A DNA stretch of 58,753 nt from CAIXQW01 sp046049675. GTDB taxonomy: Bacteria > Bacteroidota > Bacteroidia > Chitinophagales > Chitinophagaceae. Where the stretch lies: the NCBI GenBank assembly GCA_046049675.1, contig JBJORA010000123.1:1-58753 (forward strand), given 5' to 3'. The stretch's first letter is position 1; the number at the start of each line of letters is the position of its first letter. The translations under genes were made by a program, and so were the position numbers. Under the pieces are notes generated by a model. It was not told the DNA's origin. It ran no database searches and saw only the letters and a list, made by a program, of their open reading frames with translations. Shown here piece after piece: positions 18,226-26,538 of this stretch.

Positions 18226-18654
18226 GTGAAAATACGCATACTATTTCTGTTTATTGTACTGACGCTTACAAGCACTATTGCTAATGCTCAGAAAAAAATT
18301 CTAAAGGCCGAAGCTGATCGCTATGCTGCAATGATTGCGCAAGACACTGCGACCTTATCTGCTATGCTAAGCAGCGACTTGGTGTACATCCACAGCAATG
18401 GCATGACAGATACCAAGCAAAGCTTCTTGAATAGCGTGGCGACTAAAACGCTTGTACACAAAAAAATTACAACAAGCAACGTGGTAGTACGCAAGTATAA
18501 AGATGTTGCCATTGTAACGGGCAATGCCACTTACGACATCAACTACAAAAACGCAGACATGGTTTTAGAATTTGTTTTTACTAATGTCTATAAAAAGAAA
18601 AAAGACAAGTGGATATTGATTAGCCGACACACTTGCCGTGTGATAAAAGAGTAA
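18226..18654 (+). CDS. Exported NTF2-like (DUF4440-type) protein
   Basis: The 142-residue protein has a signal peptide (KIRILFLFIVLTLTSTIANAQ). Its mature domain has the SnoaL/NTF2-like pattern: an N-terminal helix (KAEADRYAAMIAQDTATLSAML), then DLVYIHSNGMTDTKQSFL and strands ending KWILISRHTCRV. Such domains are scattered scaffolds for small-molecule binding or catalysis; no substrate can be inferred. The GTG at 18226 gives a clean signal peptide and follows a -7-like element; an ATG at 18202 would add eight residues (MPLRHICI) before it. Confidence 0.8.
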   Translation: MKIRILFLFIVLTLTSTIANAQKKILKAEADRYAAMIAQDTATLSAMLSSDLVYIHSNGMTDTKQSFLNSVATKTLVHKKITTSNVVVRKYKDVAIVTGNATYDINYKNADMVLEFVFTNVYKKKKDKWILISRHTCRVIKE

Positions 18655-18660
18655 GCCGTA

Positions 18661-19575
18661 CTAGCTGGCTTCCAGTGTTTTGGCTGTGCGTGTAGCAAGA
18701 TAAACACCGCTAAAAATAAGTACCGCTGCAAGTACTTTTATAGGTGTAAGTGCTTCTCCAAAAAGCGCAATACTAATAATGGCCGCAAATACCGGTTGCA
18801 CATAAATATATGCACCTGCTGTTGCACTACTTAGATGGTTGATGGCATAGATATTCCACAAGTAGGTTAAAAAGGTAACACCTATTACTATAAAAGCTAA
18901 GGCCCCATAATCGCTACTTGAAAATGTGTGCCATTCAATCGCTTGCACTTGTGAGTAGCCAAAAGGTACAACCATAAGCAAACCAAATAAGAACACATAG
19001 CGCAACACCACAATGGAACGATACTGCTGCATTAATGGTTTTACGGCAATGAGATACACAGCGTAACTGCAAGCATTAATAAAAATATATAAATCACCAC
19101 GCACAATATCTGAACCTTGTGCCGTTTGTTGCCTTGTACTAATAAGCACCGCCGCGCCGCCAATGCCAAGCAAAAGACCAAGTGCTCTGCTCAGTGTAAA
19201 TTTTTCTTTGAGGATTAATACACTAAGCACACTTACCAAAATGGGCGTGGCCAACATCATCAAGGAGCCATGTATAGGTGTTGTTAGACTAAGGCCTTCA
19301 AAAAACAACAACATATTTATGGCTATGCCTGTAGCTGCACAAAAAATGATACGGGGGTAATGTTTAGCCTCGATTTTTGCGCGAAAATTACTGCCAAAAA
19401 AATAGGTACTCCATAGCAAAACACAAGCACAAGCTACCCTAATAGCAATAAAACCTTGCGGTTGTATCTTGCTCGGCATCAACACTTTAGCGACCGAAAA
19501 ACCAATGCCATAAATGAGGTTTGCACCCAACAACGCTAAATGCGCCCATGTTTGTGAATTTACCCTTTTTAGCAA
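18661..19575 (-). CDS. EamA (DMT superfamily) transporter
   Basis: The 304-residue inner-membrane protein has ten hydrophobic helices in two EamA repeats (HLALLGANLIYGIGFSVAK ... GDLYIFINACSYAVYLIAVK), typical of drug/metabolite exporters. The frame extends to an ATG at 19662, but a TACATTTG box at 19581-19588 sits 5 nt before a TTG at 19575. The extra 29 residues would also overlap the divergent lysM promoter. The TTG start also gives the usual 10-helix length; I prefer it but it is inferred. The substrate is unknown. Confidence 0.85.
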   Translation of the reverse strand: MLKRVNSQTWAHLALLGANLIYGIGFSVAKVLMPSKIQPQGFIAIRVACACVLLWSTYFFGSNFRAKIEAKHYPRIIFCAATGIAINMLLFFEGLSLTTPIHGSLMMLATPILVSVLSVLILKEKFTLSRALGLLLGIGGAAVLISTRQQTAQGSDIVRGDLYIFINACSYAVYLIAVKPLMQQYRSIVVLRYVFLFGLLMVVPFGYSQVQAIEWHTFSSSDYGALAFIVIGVTFLTYLWNIYAINHLSSATAGAYIYVQPVFAAIISIALFGEALTPIKVLAAVLIFSGVYLATRTAKTLEAS

Positions 19576-19580
19576 GTGTG

Positions 19581-19588
19581 CAAATGTA
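19581..19588 (-). promoter_or_regulatory. Putative -7 element of the EamA gene
   Basis: The minus strand reads TACATTTG, 5 nt before the TTG codon at 19575. It lies inside the longer possible reading frame and so argues for the shorter protein. Confidence 0.45.
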
Positions 19589-19646
19589 GTAAAGGCAAGT
19601 GGTGTAGTGCCAAAAATTAATATTAGCAGAAGTAATTGCAAGCCAC

Positions 19647-19654
19647 TATATTTG
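19647..19654 (+). promoter_or_regulatory. Putative -7 element of lysM
   Basis: TATATTTG, an exact TAnnTTTG match, lies 31 nt upstream of the lysM ATG at 19686, within the intergenic region shared with the divergent EamA gene. Confidence 0.5.
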
Positions 19655-19685
19655 CCTTTCATTATTAATTAAAACACTAAGAACA

Positions 19686-20198
19686 ATGGGACTATTTTCA
19701 TTTGTAAAAGAATGGGGTAAGAAAATCTTCAAGAGCAAAGAAGAAGAAACCGAGAAAGATCCAGGCGTACAACCTGATGTAATTGCAGCAAACCAAAAAG
19801 CGGCTATTAAAGCATATATCGACAAAGTAGGCATCAATATGACTAACTTCGATTTTACGTTTGACGGCGATGGCAAACTAACCCTAACAGGTGAATGTGC
19901 TACAAAAGCCGACTACGAAAAGATTGCTTTAACTGCTGGTAATATTGTTGGTGTTACAGATGTAGATAACAACATGACGATTGCTGCATTAGAAACAGCT
20001 GCTCAGCCAGATAGCAATTTGTATACTGTAGAAAAAGGTGATACACTTTGGGCAATTGCAGAAAAGAATTACGGCAACGGCGCTAAGTACAACCTCATCT
20101 TCGAAGCCAATCAACCTATGATTAAGGATGCAGATGAAATCTATCCTGGTCAAGTATTGCGCATCCCTGTAGAAGAAACTACAGTAACTGAGCTATAA
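19686..20198 (+). CDS. lysM: BON and LysM domain protein (Kbp/YgaU-like)
   Basis: The 170-residue protein has the same layout as Escherichia coli YgaU/Kbp, a cytoplasmic potassium-binding protein. It starts MGLFSFVKEWGKK, has a BON domain (about 45-105, GKLTLTGECATKADYEKIAL...NIVGVTDVDN), and ends with a LysM domain (about 115-165, YTVEKGDTLWAIAEKNYGNG, IYPGQVLRIPVE). No signal peptide is present, as in Kbp. It is transcribed alone, with a clear terminator 24 bp downstream. Potassium binding is inferred from the family. Confidence 0.9.
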   Translation: MGLFSFVKEWGKKIFKSKEEETEKDPGVQPDVIAANQKAAIKAYIDKVGINMTNFDFTFDGDGKLTLTGECATKADYEKIALTAGNIVGVTDVDNNMTIAALETAAQPDSNLYTVEKGDTLWAIAEKNYGNGAKYNLIFEANQPMIKDADEIYPGQVLRIPVEETTVTEL

Positions 20199-20221
20199 GA
20201 TTTTACAACAACTTACATTTG

Positions 20222-20250
20222 AAAGGCAAGCTAATTGGTTTGCCTTTTTT
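20222..20250 (+). terminator. Rho-independent terminator of lysM
   Basis: A perfect 8-bp stem AAAGGCAA / TTGCCTTT with a 10-nt loop runs into a T-tract at 20245-20250, just after the lysM stop codon. Confidence 0.8.
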
Positions 20251-20271
20251 ATTGTTGGGATTTTTTTGGTA

Positions 20272-21927
20272 TTAGTAGTTATACAGTCTTCTTGGTGCAT
20301 TAAGTCGAGCACCTATATAAACAAAATTACTCTTTGTTGCAACGCCACTTGCAGTCACAGTACTATTATTTAGCGTAAAGCCCGCATCTATATATGCCAT
20401 ATGATAAACCTGATACGATAAATTTAAGTTGGCATATAGATTTACTTTTTTTATGCCATTACCCATCATAAAGCCTACATCAGATGGTCTTGCGTTGTAG
20501 CTTTTAAATATGTTTCCGCCATTGCTATAAACTGTGCTTGTGTCAAAACCTTGCATACGACGAATTACATCAGCACGTATTAACAAACGTGGTAATGGTT
20601 GATAACGCACCACGCCAATCCACTCTGTCAGATTAGCACCGTTTGGATGTGCTAAGGCTTGATTATAGTGCGTGTAATTGGCAACACTATCGGCATACGA
20701 GTAAGTAAACGGACGAATATAATTGTACTCCAGCTGCACATCCAAATTATCTATACCAGCAAGATTTGCGTGCTTTGCACCAAGTTGAAACGCATACTTG
20801 TTTCGCCAATCTTTTAAGGTGCTTGTCATCGCATCAAACTTAAATTCATCTAATAGAAACTGCCCGTATAATTCCGTTCGCTTAAATGGCAATGCGCGTA
20901 CATCTAAGCCTAAAAGTGCATTGTCGGGACTGCCCAAGCTCTGTTCAATCGTGCGATAAAAAATAAGTGGGTTCAAATACTGGAATTCAAAATGGTTTAC
21001 ACGTTTATGCGTAGCAGCTTCAAAAACGCCAACTTGCAGCCACGGCTTAAAATGAAACGCCACATGATGCATTGCTGCATACTTACGCGGACGATTGAAA
21101 TCTGAAACAAAATCCACAGTTGGCATTAATTCAAAGAAAATAGTTTGGTAGTGCAATTTCCAAAAACGCAAATCCATTTTTGCATTCAATGCGTTGGCGC
21201 CAAAATCACTTAAGAACAAACTTCTGTAACCATTACCAATAAAATACCTATCGTGGCCAAAAGTAAAATCAAGATGCTTAGGCAATACGCTATAACCAAT
21301 ATGCCCTTTTGCAACGCTATAGTCAAAACCGCCACTCATGCCAGGACGATTATTAAAATACTTGATATAGGTAGCGCCTGGTACTTGCTCCATGCCATAA
21401 ATAAAATTCTGAAAATAGCTTGGTCCACGCTCTTGATTTTCTGTGAGCTGCGTGTACATATATAAACGCTGTTTTACATTGGCTCTAATTTCAAAGCCTC
21501 GTGTATTAATAAACTTTGTACCACTTGTATTATTGGGCTCGTAAGCATGCTGATAATTGATCATTGGATCAATGACTACAGCGTAGTTGTCGCCAATTTT
21601 GCTGTACATATGAGCGTCCTTATAGAAAACACGTTTTGCATCCTTGCTGCTACCACCCCAATCTTGCAATTGCGACAAAATGCTAGCGCGTACAAATTTG
21701 TCGCTGCGGCTCGTTGTAGTAGTACTGTCTTCTAAATGCTGCAAAACATCCAATGCGCCCAATTGCTTATGACCTGCATGGAAGCTACTTGCAAACTTGC
21801 CATTCAACAATTCTTGACGATTCAAAAAATGAAGTTCTTCTCCACTTGTTTGCCAAGGCTGACTTTGGGCGGCTGCATGCTTTACCACGGCAACACAAAG
21901 TAAAAAAGCAAGAACGATTTTTTGCAT
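20272..21927 (-). CDS. Outer membrane beta-barrel protein, RemB/Wzi-like
   Basis: The 551-residue protein has a signal peptide (MQKIVLAFLLCVAVVKHAAAQ) and many alternating aromatic/polar strands. The motif FTFGHDRYFIGNGYRSLFLSDFG resembles gliding-motility protein RemB and Wzi-type capsule proteins, as I recall those families. The ATG at 21927 was chosen because the signal peptide starts there and a CATCTTTG box ends 3 nt upstream; the frame extends to 21975. No other gliding or capsule gene is adjacent, so the role (surface anchoring or outer-membrane assembly) is inference. Confidence 0.7.
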   Translation of the reverse strand: MQKIVLAFLLCVAVVKHAAAQSQPWQTSGEELHFLNRQELLNGKFASSFHAGHKQLGALDVLQHLEDSTTTTSRSDKFVRASILSQLQDWGGSSKDAKRVFYKDAHMYSKIGDNYAVVIDPMINYQHAYEPNNTSGTKFINTRGFEIRANVKQRLYMYTQLTENQERGPSYFQNFIYGMEQVPGATYIKYFNNRPGMSGGFDYSVAKGHIGYSVLPKHLDFTFGHDRYFIGNGYRSLFLSDFGANALNAKMDLRFWKLHYQTIFFELMPTVDFVSDFNRPRKYAAMHHVAFHFKPWLQVGVFEAATHKRVNHFEFQYLNPLIFYRTIEQSLGSPDNALLGLDVRALPFKRTELYGQFLLDEFKFDAMTSTLKDWRNKYAFQLGAKHANLAGIDNLDVQLEYNYIRPFTYSYADSVANYTHYNQALAHPNGANLTEWIGVVRYQPLPRLLIRADVIRRMQGFDTSTVYSNGGNIFKSYNARPSDVGFMMGNGIKKVNLYANLNLSYQVYHMAYIDAGFTLNNSTVTASGVATKSNFVYIGARLNAPRRLYNY

Positions 21928-21930
21928 CTG

Positions 21931-21938
21931 CAAAGATG
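21931..21938 (-). promoter_or_regulatory. Putative -7 element of the RemB/Wzi-like gene
   Basis: The minus strand reads CATCTTTG-CAG-ATG: a one-mismatch -7 box only 3 nt from the start codon, consistent with a leaderless transcript. Confidence 0.4.
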
Positions 21939-22055
21939 CGTTTTCTTTTGTAAAAACAGCCATCTCTACCGTCAAAACACACCATCGTCTAGTGGCATTT
22001 ATGCCAAAACACTCAGCATACTATTGACACTGCATCAATTATGGCAGGCACTTCC

Positions 22056-22063
22056 TACATTTG
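22056..22063 (+). promoter_or_regulatory. Putative -7 element, leaderless epimerase gene
   Basis: The sequence TACATTTG-CTTA-ATG places an exact TAnnTTTG box 4 nt before the start at 22068. The upstream in-frame ATG (22041) would precede the promoter. Confidence 0.5.
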
Positions 22064-22067
22064 CTTA

Positions 22068-22496
22068 ATGCACAAAATAGAGCATATTGGAATTGCGGTA
22101 AAAGATTTAGCACAAGCTATTCCCACTTACGAGGCATTGCTCAATACACCTTGTTACAAGCAAGAACTTGTGGAAAGCGAAAATGTGGCAACTGCTTTTT
22201 TTGCAACAGGGCCCAACAAAATTGAGTTATTACAAAGCACAATAGACGATGGCGTTATTGCAAAGTATATAGAGCGCAAAGGCGAAGGCATACATCATAT
22301 TGCGTTTGCTGTAGAAGATATTTATGCCGAAATGAAACGATTGCGCGAAGCAGGCTTTACCTTGCTTAATGAACAACCAAAGGAAGGTGCCGATAATAAA
22401 TTGATTTGCTTTGTGCATCCAAAAAATAGCAATGGCGTTTTGATAGAATTATGTATGGACAAACCGAGCTCTGCCGATGAACGCCCTACCACTTAG
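22068..22496 (+). CDS. mce: Methylmalonyl-CoA epimerase
   Basis: The 142-residue glyoxalase/VOC-fold protein interconverts (R)- and (S)-methylmalonyl-CoA, linking propionate/odd-chain metabolism to succinyl-CoA. Metal ligands are visible: His in MHKIEHIGIAV, Glu in NKIELLQ, His in GEGIHHIAFAVEDI and Glu in NGVLIELC. The family phrase PKNSNGVLIEL is present. The ATG at 22068 gives the standard N-terminus. The gene overlaps xseA by 20 nt, so expression is coupled to exonuclease VII. Confidence 0.93.
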   Translation: MHKIEHIGIAVKDLAQAIPTYEALLNTPCYKQELVESENVATAFFATGPNKIELLQSTIDDGVIAKYIERKGEGIHHIAFAVEDIYAEMKRLREAGFTLLNEQPKEGADNKLICFVHPKNSNGVLIELCMDKPSSADERPTT

Positions 22497-23739
22497 TCAA
22501 CTCATCAACGAAATAGATGAAGCCTTACAACTCACGTTTGGCTTTGAAGTATTTTGGATTAAGGCAGAACTTGTCGATGTAAAAAAACAAGCAAGTAAAG
22601 GTTGGTGCTTTGCCAAATTGATAGAGAAAACAGGCGCAGGCATCGTGGCGGAAATTCGTGCTAATTTTTGGCAGCCAGGCTATATGGCTATTGTTAAATT
22701 TGAAAAAGCCACTGGCATTACATTTGAAGATGGCTTAGAAGTGATTTGTGCGGTACGTGTGCGTTTTCATGCACGCTACGGCTTATCGCTAGATGTGATT
22801 GACATAGATGTAAGCCACGCCCTTGGCAATGCAGAACTAGATAGGCAGCGTACTTTGCAAAAGCTAGTAGATACCTATCCTGATGCTATTCGCGAATACG
22901 ATGGCGAATACAGCACGCCAAACAAACGGCTAGAATTGCCGCAAGTAATTCAACGTATTGCATTGATAACTGCTATTAACAGCGATGGACAGCGCGACTT
23001 TTTGCAAGAGCTACACAATAATACTTACGGTTACAAATTTGAAGTAGATCAGTTTCTTACCACAGTGCAAGGCAACGATGCGCACAAAGGCTTGCTAACG
23101 CAATTAAGTAAAATTCGCTCAGCGACTAAGCCTTACGATGTTGTGTGTATTGTACGCGGTGGCGGTAGCCAAACAGATTTTAAGCCTTTTGACGAATACG
23201 AGTTTGCAGAAGCTGTTGCCTTATACCAAACGCCAATTCTTACTGGTATTGGCCACGACAGAAATACAAGCATTGCAGATATGATGGCAACACAACTTAA
23301 AACACCAACAAAGGTTGCCGCGCAAATTATCGAGCATAATATGCAGTACGAGCAGCATATTGTGGGTACCTACGATGCTGTGGTAATGGCTATTGGTCAA
23401 CAGCAAAGGCGCGCCGAGCATCAGCTGCAAATCATTGCGCATCAACTAAACACGGTTGCAGGCAAAATTATTGCCCGCGAAAAACAGAGGTGGTTGCAAT
23501 ACCCATTACAGTTAGAAAGTGCCACATCACACTTAATAAGCCAAGCCAAACAGCAGCTCAACAGTTATCAGAATACAATAACGCTCTTAGACCCTAGCAA
23601 TGTATTGCAAAAAGGTTATGCTATCTTGCGCAAAAATGGTAAGATTGTCAATAAGGCAGAGCAACTACAAATTGGCGATGAGATACAAGCTAATTTGCAT
23701 CAACATACTATTACTAGCACAGTCAATCAAATTAAATGA
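22477..23739 (+). CDS. xseA: Exodeoxyribonuclease VII large subunit
   Basis: The 420-residue catalytic subunit of the ExoVII complex degrades single-stranded DNA from both ends in repair and recombination. An N-terminal OB-fold (about 1-110, FGFEVFWIKAELVDVKKQ) is followed by the catalytic core with VVCIVRGGGSQTDFKPFDEYEFA and ILTGIGHDRNTSIADMMA. A long coiled-coil region precedes the C-terminal segment (DPSNVLQKGYAILRKNGK). It overlaps mce upstream and shares ATGA with xseB downstream, forming a tight mce-xseA-xseB operon. Confidence 0.96.
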   Translation: MNALPLSQLINEIDEALQLTFGFEVFWIKAELVDVKKQASKGWCFAKLIEKTGAGIVAEIRANFWQPGYMAIVKFEKATGITFEDGLEVICAVRVRFHARYGLSLDVIDIDVSHALGNAELDRQRTLQKLVDTYPDAIREYDGEYSTPNKRLELPQVIQRIALITAINSDGQRDFLQELHNNTYGYKFEVDQFLTTVQGNDAHKGLLTQLSKIRSATKPYDVVCIVRGGGSQTDFKPFDEYEFAEAVALYQTPILTGIGHDRNTSIADMMATQLKTPTKVAAQIIEHNMQYEQHIVGTYDAVVMAIGQQQRRAEHQLQIIAHQLNTVAGKIIAREKQRWLQYPLQLESATSHLISQAKQQLNSYQNTITLLDPSNVLQKGYAILRKNGKIVNKAEQLQIGDEIQANLHQHTITSTVNQIK

Positions 23740-23921
23740 AAAGTAAAAGCCCATCATACGAAAGCATAGCCAAGCAATTAGAAGAAATTTTAAGCGAATT
23801 AAGTAGCGGCGAAGTACCCTTGGAGCAATTAGAAGAAAAATTGACGCTTGCGAAATCGCTATTGCAACAGTGCCAGCAGAAACTCAAAAAAATTGAAGAT
23901 GGTCTAAACAAAGAAGACTAG
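23736..23921 (+). CDS. xseB: Exodeoxyribonuclease VII small subunit
   Basis: The 61-residue helical protein matches XseB: SYESIAKQLEEILSELSSGE, then VPLEQLEEKLTLAKSLLQQCQQKLKK. It assembles with XseA as its regulatory/structural partner. Its ATG overlaps the xseA stop (ATGA), a standard translational coupling. The stop codon overlaps that of the convergent glycosylase gene within a palindromic CTAG. Confidence 0.95.
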   Translation: MKSKSPSYESIAKQLEEILSELSSGEVPLEQLEEKLTLAKSLLQQCQQKLKKIEDGLNKED

Positions 23922-24541
23922 GCCTTTGCGATTTTTTGCTTTGACAAATCTTTGTATTGCCAAATATATAAGCAAACGTAAGTGCTGTAAGGTTCATATT
24001 CCTTTGCTTTTGCAAGCATTTTCGCATGCAAGGCTTTATCACTAATATCCTTCCAGCCATACAGCATACACATGCCTTGCTGTATACCTAAATCGCCTAC
24101 TGCAAAAATATTGGGACGCGCCATTGTAAACATTAGCAGCATTTCAACCGTCCATGTGCCAACGCCTTTAATCTGTGTGAGAAAATCTATAAGTTCACGA
24201 TCTTGCATCTTAAAGAGTTTGGCATCCGTAAGTTTGTGTTCCTGCCAAAAACTTGCGATATTGTGTATGTACTGCGCTTTATTGTAGCTAAAACCTACTG
24301 CACGCATATCTTCTATGTTAAGTGCTAAAATGTCTTGTGGTTGCGGATTTTTACTACCGCAGTTTTGCAAGAACTTATCGTAGATGCTTGCGGCAGCTTT
24401 GGTAGATAATTGCTGCCCAGCGATTGCACGCACAAGTTGTAGAAATACATTTTTACGTGGCGCAAGTTCTACAGGACCTTGTGCCTGAATAAATGCGTGC
24501 AACTTCTTATGCTTTGCTAGGTAAGAAAAATCTATAGCCAT
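23918..24541 (-). CDS. DNA-3-methyladenine glycosylase II-like protein (HhH-GPD, AlkA type)
   Basis: This 207-residue base-excision-repair glycosylase has an HhH-GPD fold. The N-terminal part carries VRAIAGQQLSTKAA. The helix-hairpin-helix lies at about 128-143 (LTQIKGVGTWTVEMLL), and the catalytic Asp is in FAVGDLGIQQG about 20 residues later. It lacks the N-terminal beta domain of Escherichia coli AlkA, as short bacterial homologues do. A TACATTTA element (24547-24554) lies 5 nt before the ATG. It is convergent with the ExoVII operon. Confidence 0.92.
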   Translation of the reverse strand: MAIDFSYLAKHKKLHAFIQAQGPVELAPRKNVFLQLVRAIAGQQLSTKAAASIYDKFLQNCGSKNPQPQDILALNIEDMRAVGFSYNKAQYIHNIASFWQEHKLTDAKLFKMQDRELIDFLTQIKGVGTWTVEMLLMFTMARPNIFAVGDLGIQQGMCMLYGWKDISDKALHAKMLAKAKEYEPYSTYVCLYIWQYKDLSKQKIAKA

Positions 24542-24546
24542 TGATG

Positions 24547-24554
24547 TAAATGTA
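24547..24554 (-). promoter_or_regulatory. Putative -7 element of the glycosylase gene
   Basis: The minus strand reads TACATTTA-CATCA-ATG: one mismatch from TAnnTTTG and 5 nt from the start codon. Confidence 0.35.
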
Positions 24555-24558
24555 ATTC

Positions 24559-24948
24559 CTAAATTAATGGCGTAGTGCCTTTATCGCGATAGTAATTTAT
24601 TTTACTCATAAACAAAACTGCCATTGTATGCGCACGTTTCTTTGCATCGGTAGCTACAGGGCCTTCAAATAACTCGTCTACTGTTGTATCAAATAAAAGC
24701 AGCCACTCGTCAAAATGTGTTTGCTCTAAATTCATACTTGCATGCGGCGCAAAGCTTTGTCCAGTATATATTGTAGCGCCCAAAAGCACAGTCTCCCAAA
24801 AATCTACAATCCGTTGTAAATGAGGCGTCCAATCGCCATCGCCTAAGCGGTCAAAAAAAATATGTTTTACTTTGTCGCTTTGTGCAAGCTTATTATAGAA
24901 TTGTGTAACTAGTGCTTGGATGTCGTTGCGAGATTGAATGTCGGGCAT
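24559..24948 (-). CDS. Group III truncated haemoglobin
   Basis: The 129-residue haem protein has the group III pattern: RNDIQALVTQFYNKL at the N-terminus, WTPHLQRIVDFWETVLLG in the middle, and the probable proximal His in LEQTHFDEWLLLF. Such globins bind O2, NO or other small ligands; the physiological partner is unknown. The ATG at 24948 gives the family start; the frame runs on to 25029 but the extra 27 residues are encoded by an AT-rich repeat-like leader. It lies 17 bp upstream of the glycosylase gene, on the same strand. Confidence 0.9.
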   Translation of the reverse strand: MPDIQSRNDIQALVTQFYNKLAQSDKVKHIFFDRLGDGDWTPHLQRIVDFWETVLLGATIYTGQSFAPHASMNLEQTHFDEWLLLFDTTVDELFEGPVATDAKKRAHTMAVLFMSKINYYRDKGTTPLI

Positions 24949-25211
24949 GGTATATTGCTGGATTGTTATATTGTTGAATGGTTGATAGATAATTTTTTGC
25001 GTTCTTGAGTACAAATATCTAACCTTCATATGTAAATAAATAAAAAAGATGTGATTGGCGATTAAAGTGTATTCTGAAAAGCCTCATTATCAACTTCAGG
25101 ATTTAACTGAGAAGAAGAAGAAAAGGTGTGGATGTTTCAAAATGCAAGCATCTTCAAGATACAAAATTTTCGGCTACTTTATCCTCTTCATTTCCTTAAC
25201 GACATCAAACT

Positions 25212-25865
25212 TTATTCTTTTCCCTTCCTCAATTCATAAGGCACAATTTGTGGTTTCGGGCATGCTTGCTCAGTGGTATCTTGTTGGGTCATGTACGCTT
25301 CCAACTCAGCGGAATGAAACTTTGACAAATAGGCTTCAAACTGCACTGCTAGAGGACTTTGTGGCAGAAAATGCTGTAGATCCTTTAGTGAATTTACTGG
25401 GATGTAGTTGAAAAAAGATGAGTAAACCCGTTCCTTTGAAAGACGAAATGCTTTCTCAGGGTTTCCATCAATATAAGTAATAATTTCATACTTTATACTT
25501 GCATCACTTAATGCAGCCATTTTGGTCTTATTGCCATTGACCAACTTCATAAATGTTATATCTGGATAGAATATGGCAGTAAGTTCCATTGCTTCGTTGA
25601 AAACCCAAATTTTACTTTTACTAAGCGTATCGTATTTAACGTAGCAAACAAAATTATAGCATCCATAATCTTTAATGTATTTATACAAACGACAACAACT
25701 ACTAGTGTCAACTAGCAGTGAGTGATAGCTTTTGGGCGGAGCTATAGAGGGTTGCCACGCCGAGAAGCTAACACTAGCAAATACGCTCACCACAAGCATA
25801 ACAGATACAAGGTTTAGCCTTGACCTTTCTACTAAATAGATTCGCATATGACTGATTAGCTTCAT
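25212..25865 (-). CDS. Hypothetical exported protein
   Basis: The 217-residue protein has an N-terminal hydrophobic segment (about 17-36, LNLVSVMLVVSVFASVSFSA) that fits a long signal peptide or anchor. The remainder is soluble with a Cys pair (SSCCRLYKY) and no recognised motif. A TAACTTTA element at 25873-25880 ends 7 nt before the ATG at 25865. An internal ATG at 25847 is also possible. The opposing frame at 25055-25411 overlaps its 3' end and is not credited. Function unknown. Confidence 0.6.
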   Translation of the reverse strand: MKLISHMRIYLVERSRLNLVSVMLVVSVFASVSFSAWQPSIAPPKSYHSLLVDTSSCCRLYKYIKDYGCYNFVCYVKYDTLSKSKIWVFNEAMELTAIFYPDITFMKLVNGNKTKMAALSDASIKYEIITYIDGNPEKAFRLSKERVYSSFFNYIPVNSLKDLQHFLPQSPLAVQFEAYLSKFHSAELEAYMTQQDTTEQACPKPQIVPYELRKGKE

Positions 25866-26304
25866 AGCACTGTAAAGTTAGTGCGACTTTGTGAGGACAC
25901 TAGGCTCTGTTTGTAAAAAAATGGAAAGATTTACTTTGAGGTGTGTTTACTATTGAAATCTCAAGAAATTGTCTAGATATGCATAAAAATGATTTTCTAT
26001 TCTATCCAATTGGATCAGAAAGGTCAGGCACAAATTAATCATGTTGCCATCGGCGACCAGCGCTAATAAAGCGGCCGCTTTTCAAGTTAAGTGAAGAAAT
26101 ATTACAGAGCTCTTGCTAGTTGAGGTTTGATTATGAAAATAGACTATTTTTGTACCTGCAGTGCTAGACATTCTTTTTGCGAGCTGCAATTAAGAAAACG
26201 AATTATAATTAAAGGATTTCTGATGAGATAGCTAAAGCAGAATGACACATGCCAAGCTTTGGTTTAATACAAATTTTTAACATAAAGAAAGATAAGTACA
26301 CAAT
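25866..26304. other. Long non-coding gap
   Basis: These 439 bp separate the divergent exported hypothetical gene and the toxin-antitoxin operon. No convincing ORF, RNA gene or repeat was seen. Only promoters for the two flanking units are expected here. The base composition is patchy: a GC-rich stretch with GCGGCCGC lies near 26073, in otherwise AT-rich DNA. Confidence 0.5.
25873..25880 (-). promoter_or_regulatory. Putative -7 element of the exported hypothetical gene
   Basis: The minus strand reads TAACTTTA, one mismatch from TAnnTTTG, 7 nt upstream of the ATG at 25865. Confidence 0.35.
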
Positions 26305-26538
26305 ATGAGTTTACAAGTTATACATGATAGCAAGGGAAAAGCAACAGGTGTTTATATTCCTATGCCGCAGTGGAACCAACTCAAAAAGCAACACAAAGAT
26401 TTAGAATCACTAGAATATGTGGAGCCAAGCAAAGCGGAATTGCTATTGGAGCTTAAACAGGCATTGTTAGAACTAAAGCAGATTGAGCAAGGCAAATTAA
26501 AAGCAAGACCCATTAAAGCGCTGCTGAATGAACTATAA
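26305..26538 (+). CDS. Probable antitoxin of a RelE-type toxin-antitoxin pair
   Basis: The 77-residue protein has a short N-terminal beta-like part (MSLQVIHDSKGKATGVYIPMPQWNQL) and a long charged helix (ELLLELKQALLELKQIEQGKLKARPIKALLNEL). This is the usual plan of a small antitoxin: an N-terminal DNA-binding or dimerisation part and a toxin-wrapping C-terminal helix. It overlaps the toxin gene by 11 nt. Assignment rests mainly on the partner and gene order; the antitoxin family was not identified. Confidence 0.7.
   Translation: MSLQVIHDSKGKATGVYIPMPQWNQLKKQHKDLESLEYVEPSKAELLLELKQALLELKQIEQGKLKARPIKALLNEL

Noticed and set aside
25055..25411. 118-residue plus-strand ORF with one hydrophobic segment
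   Set aside because: It overlaps 200 bp of the better supported exported hypothetical gene on the minus strand and has no family resemblance.
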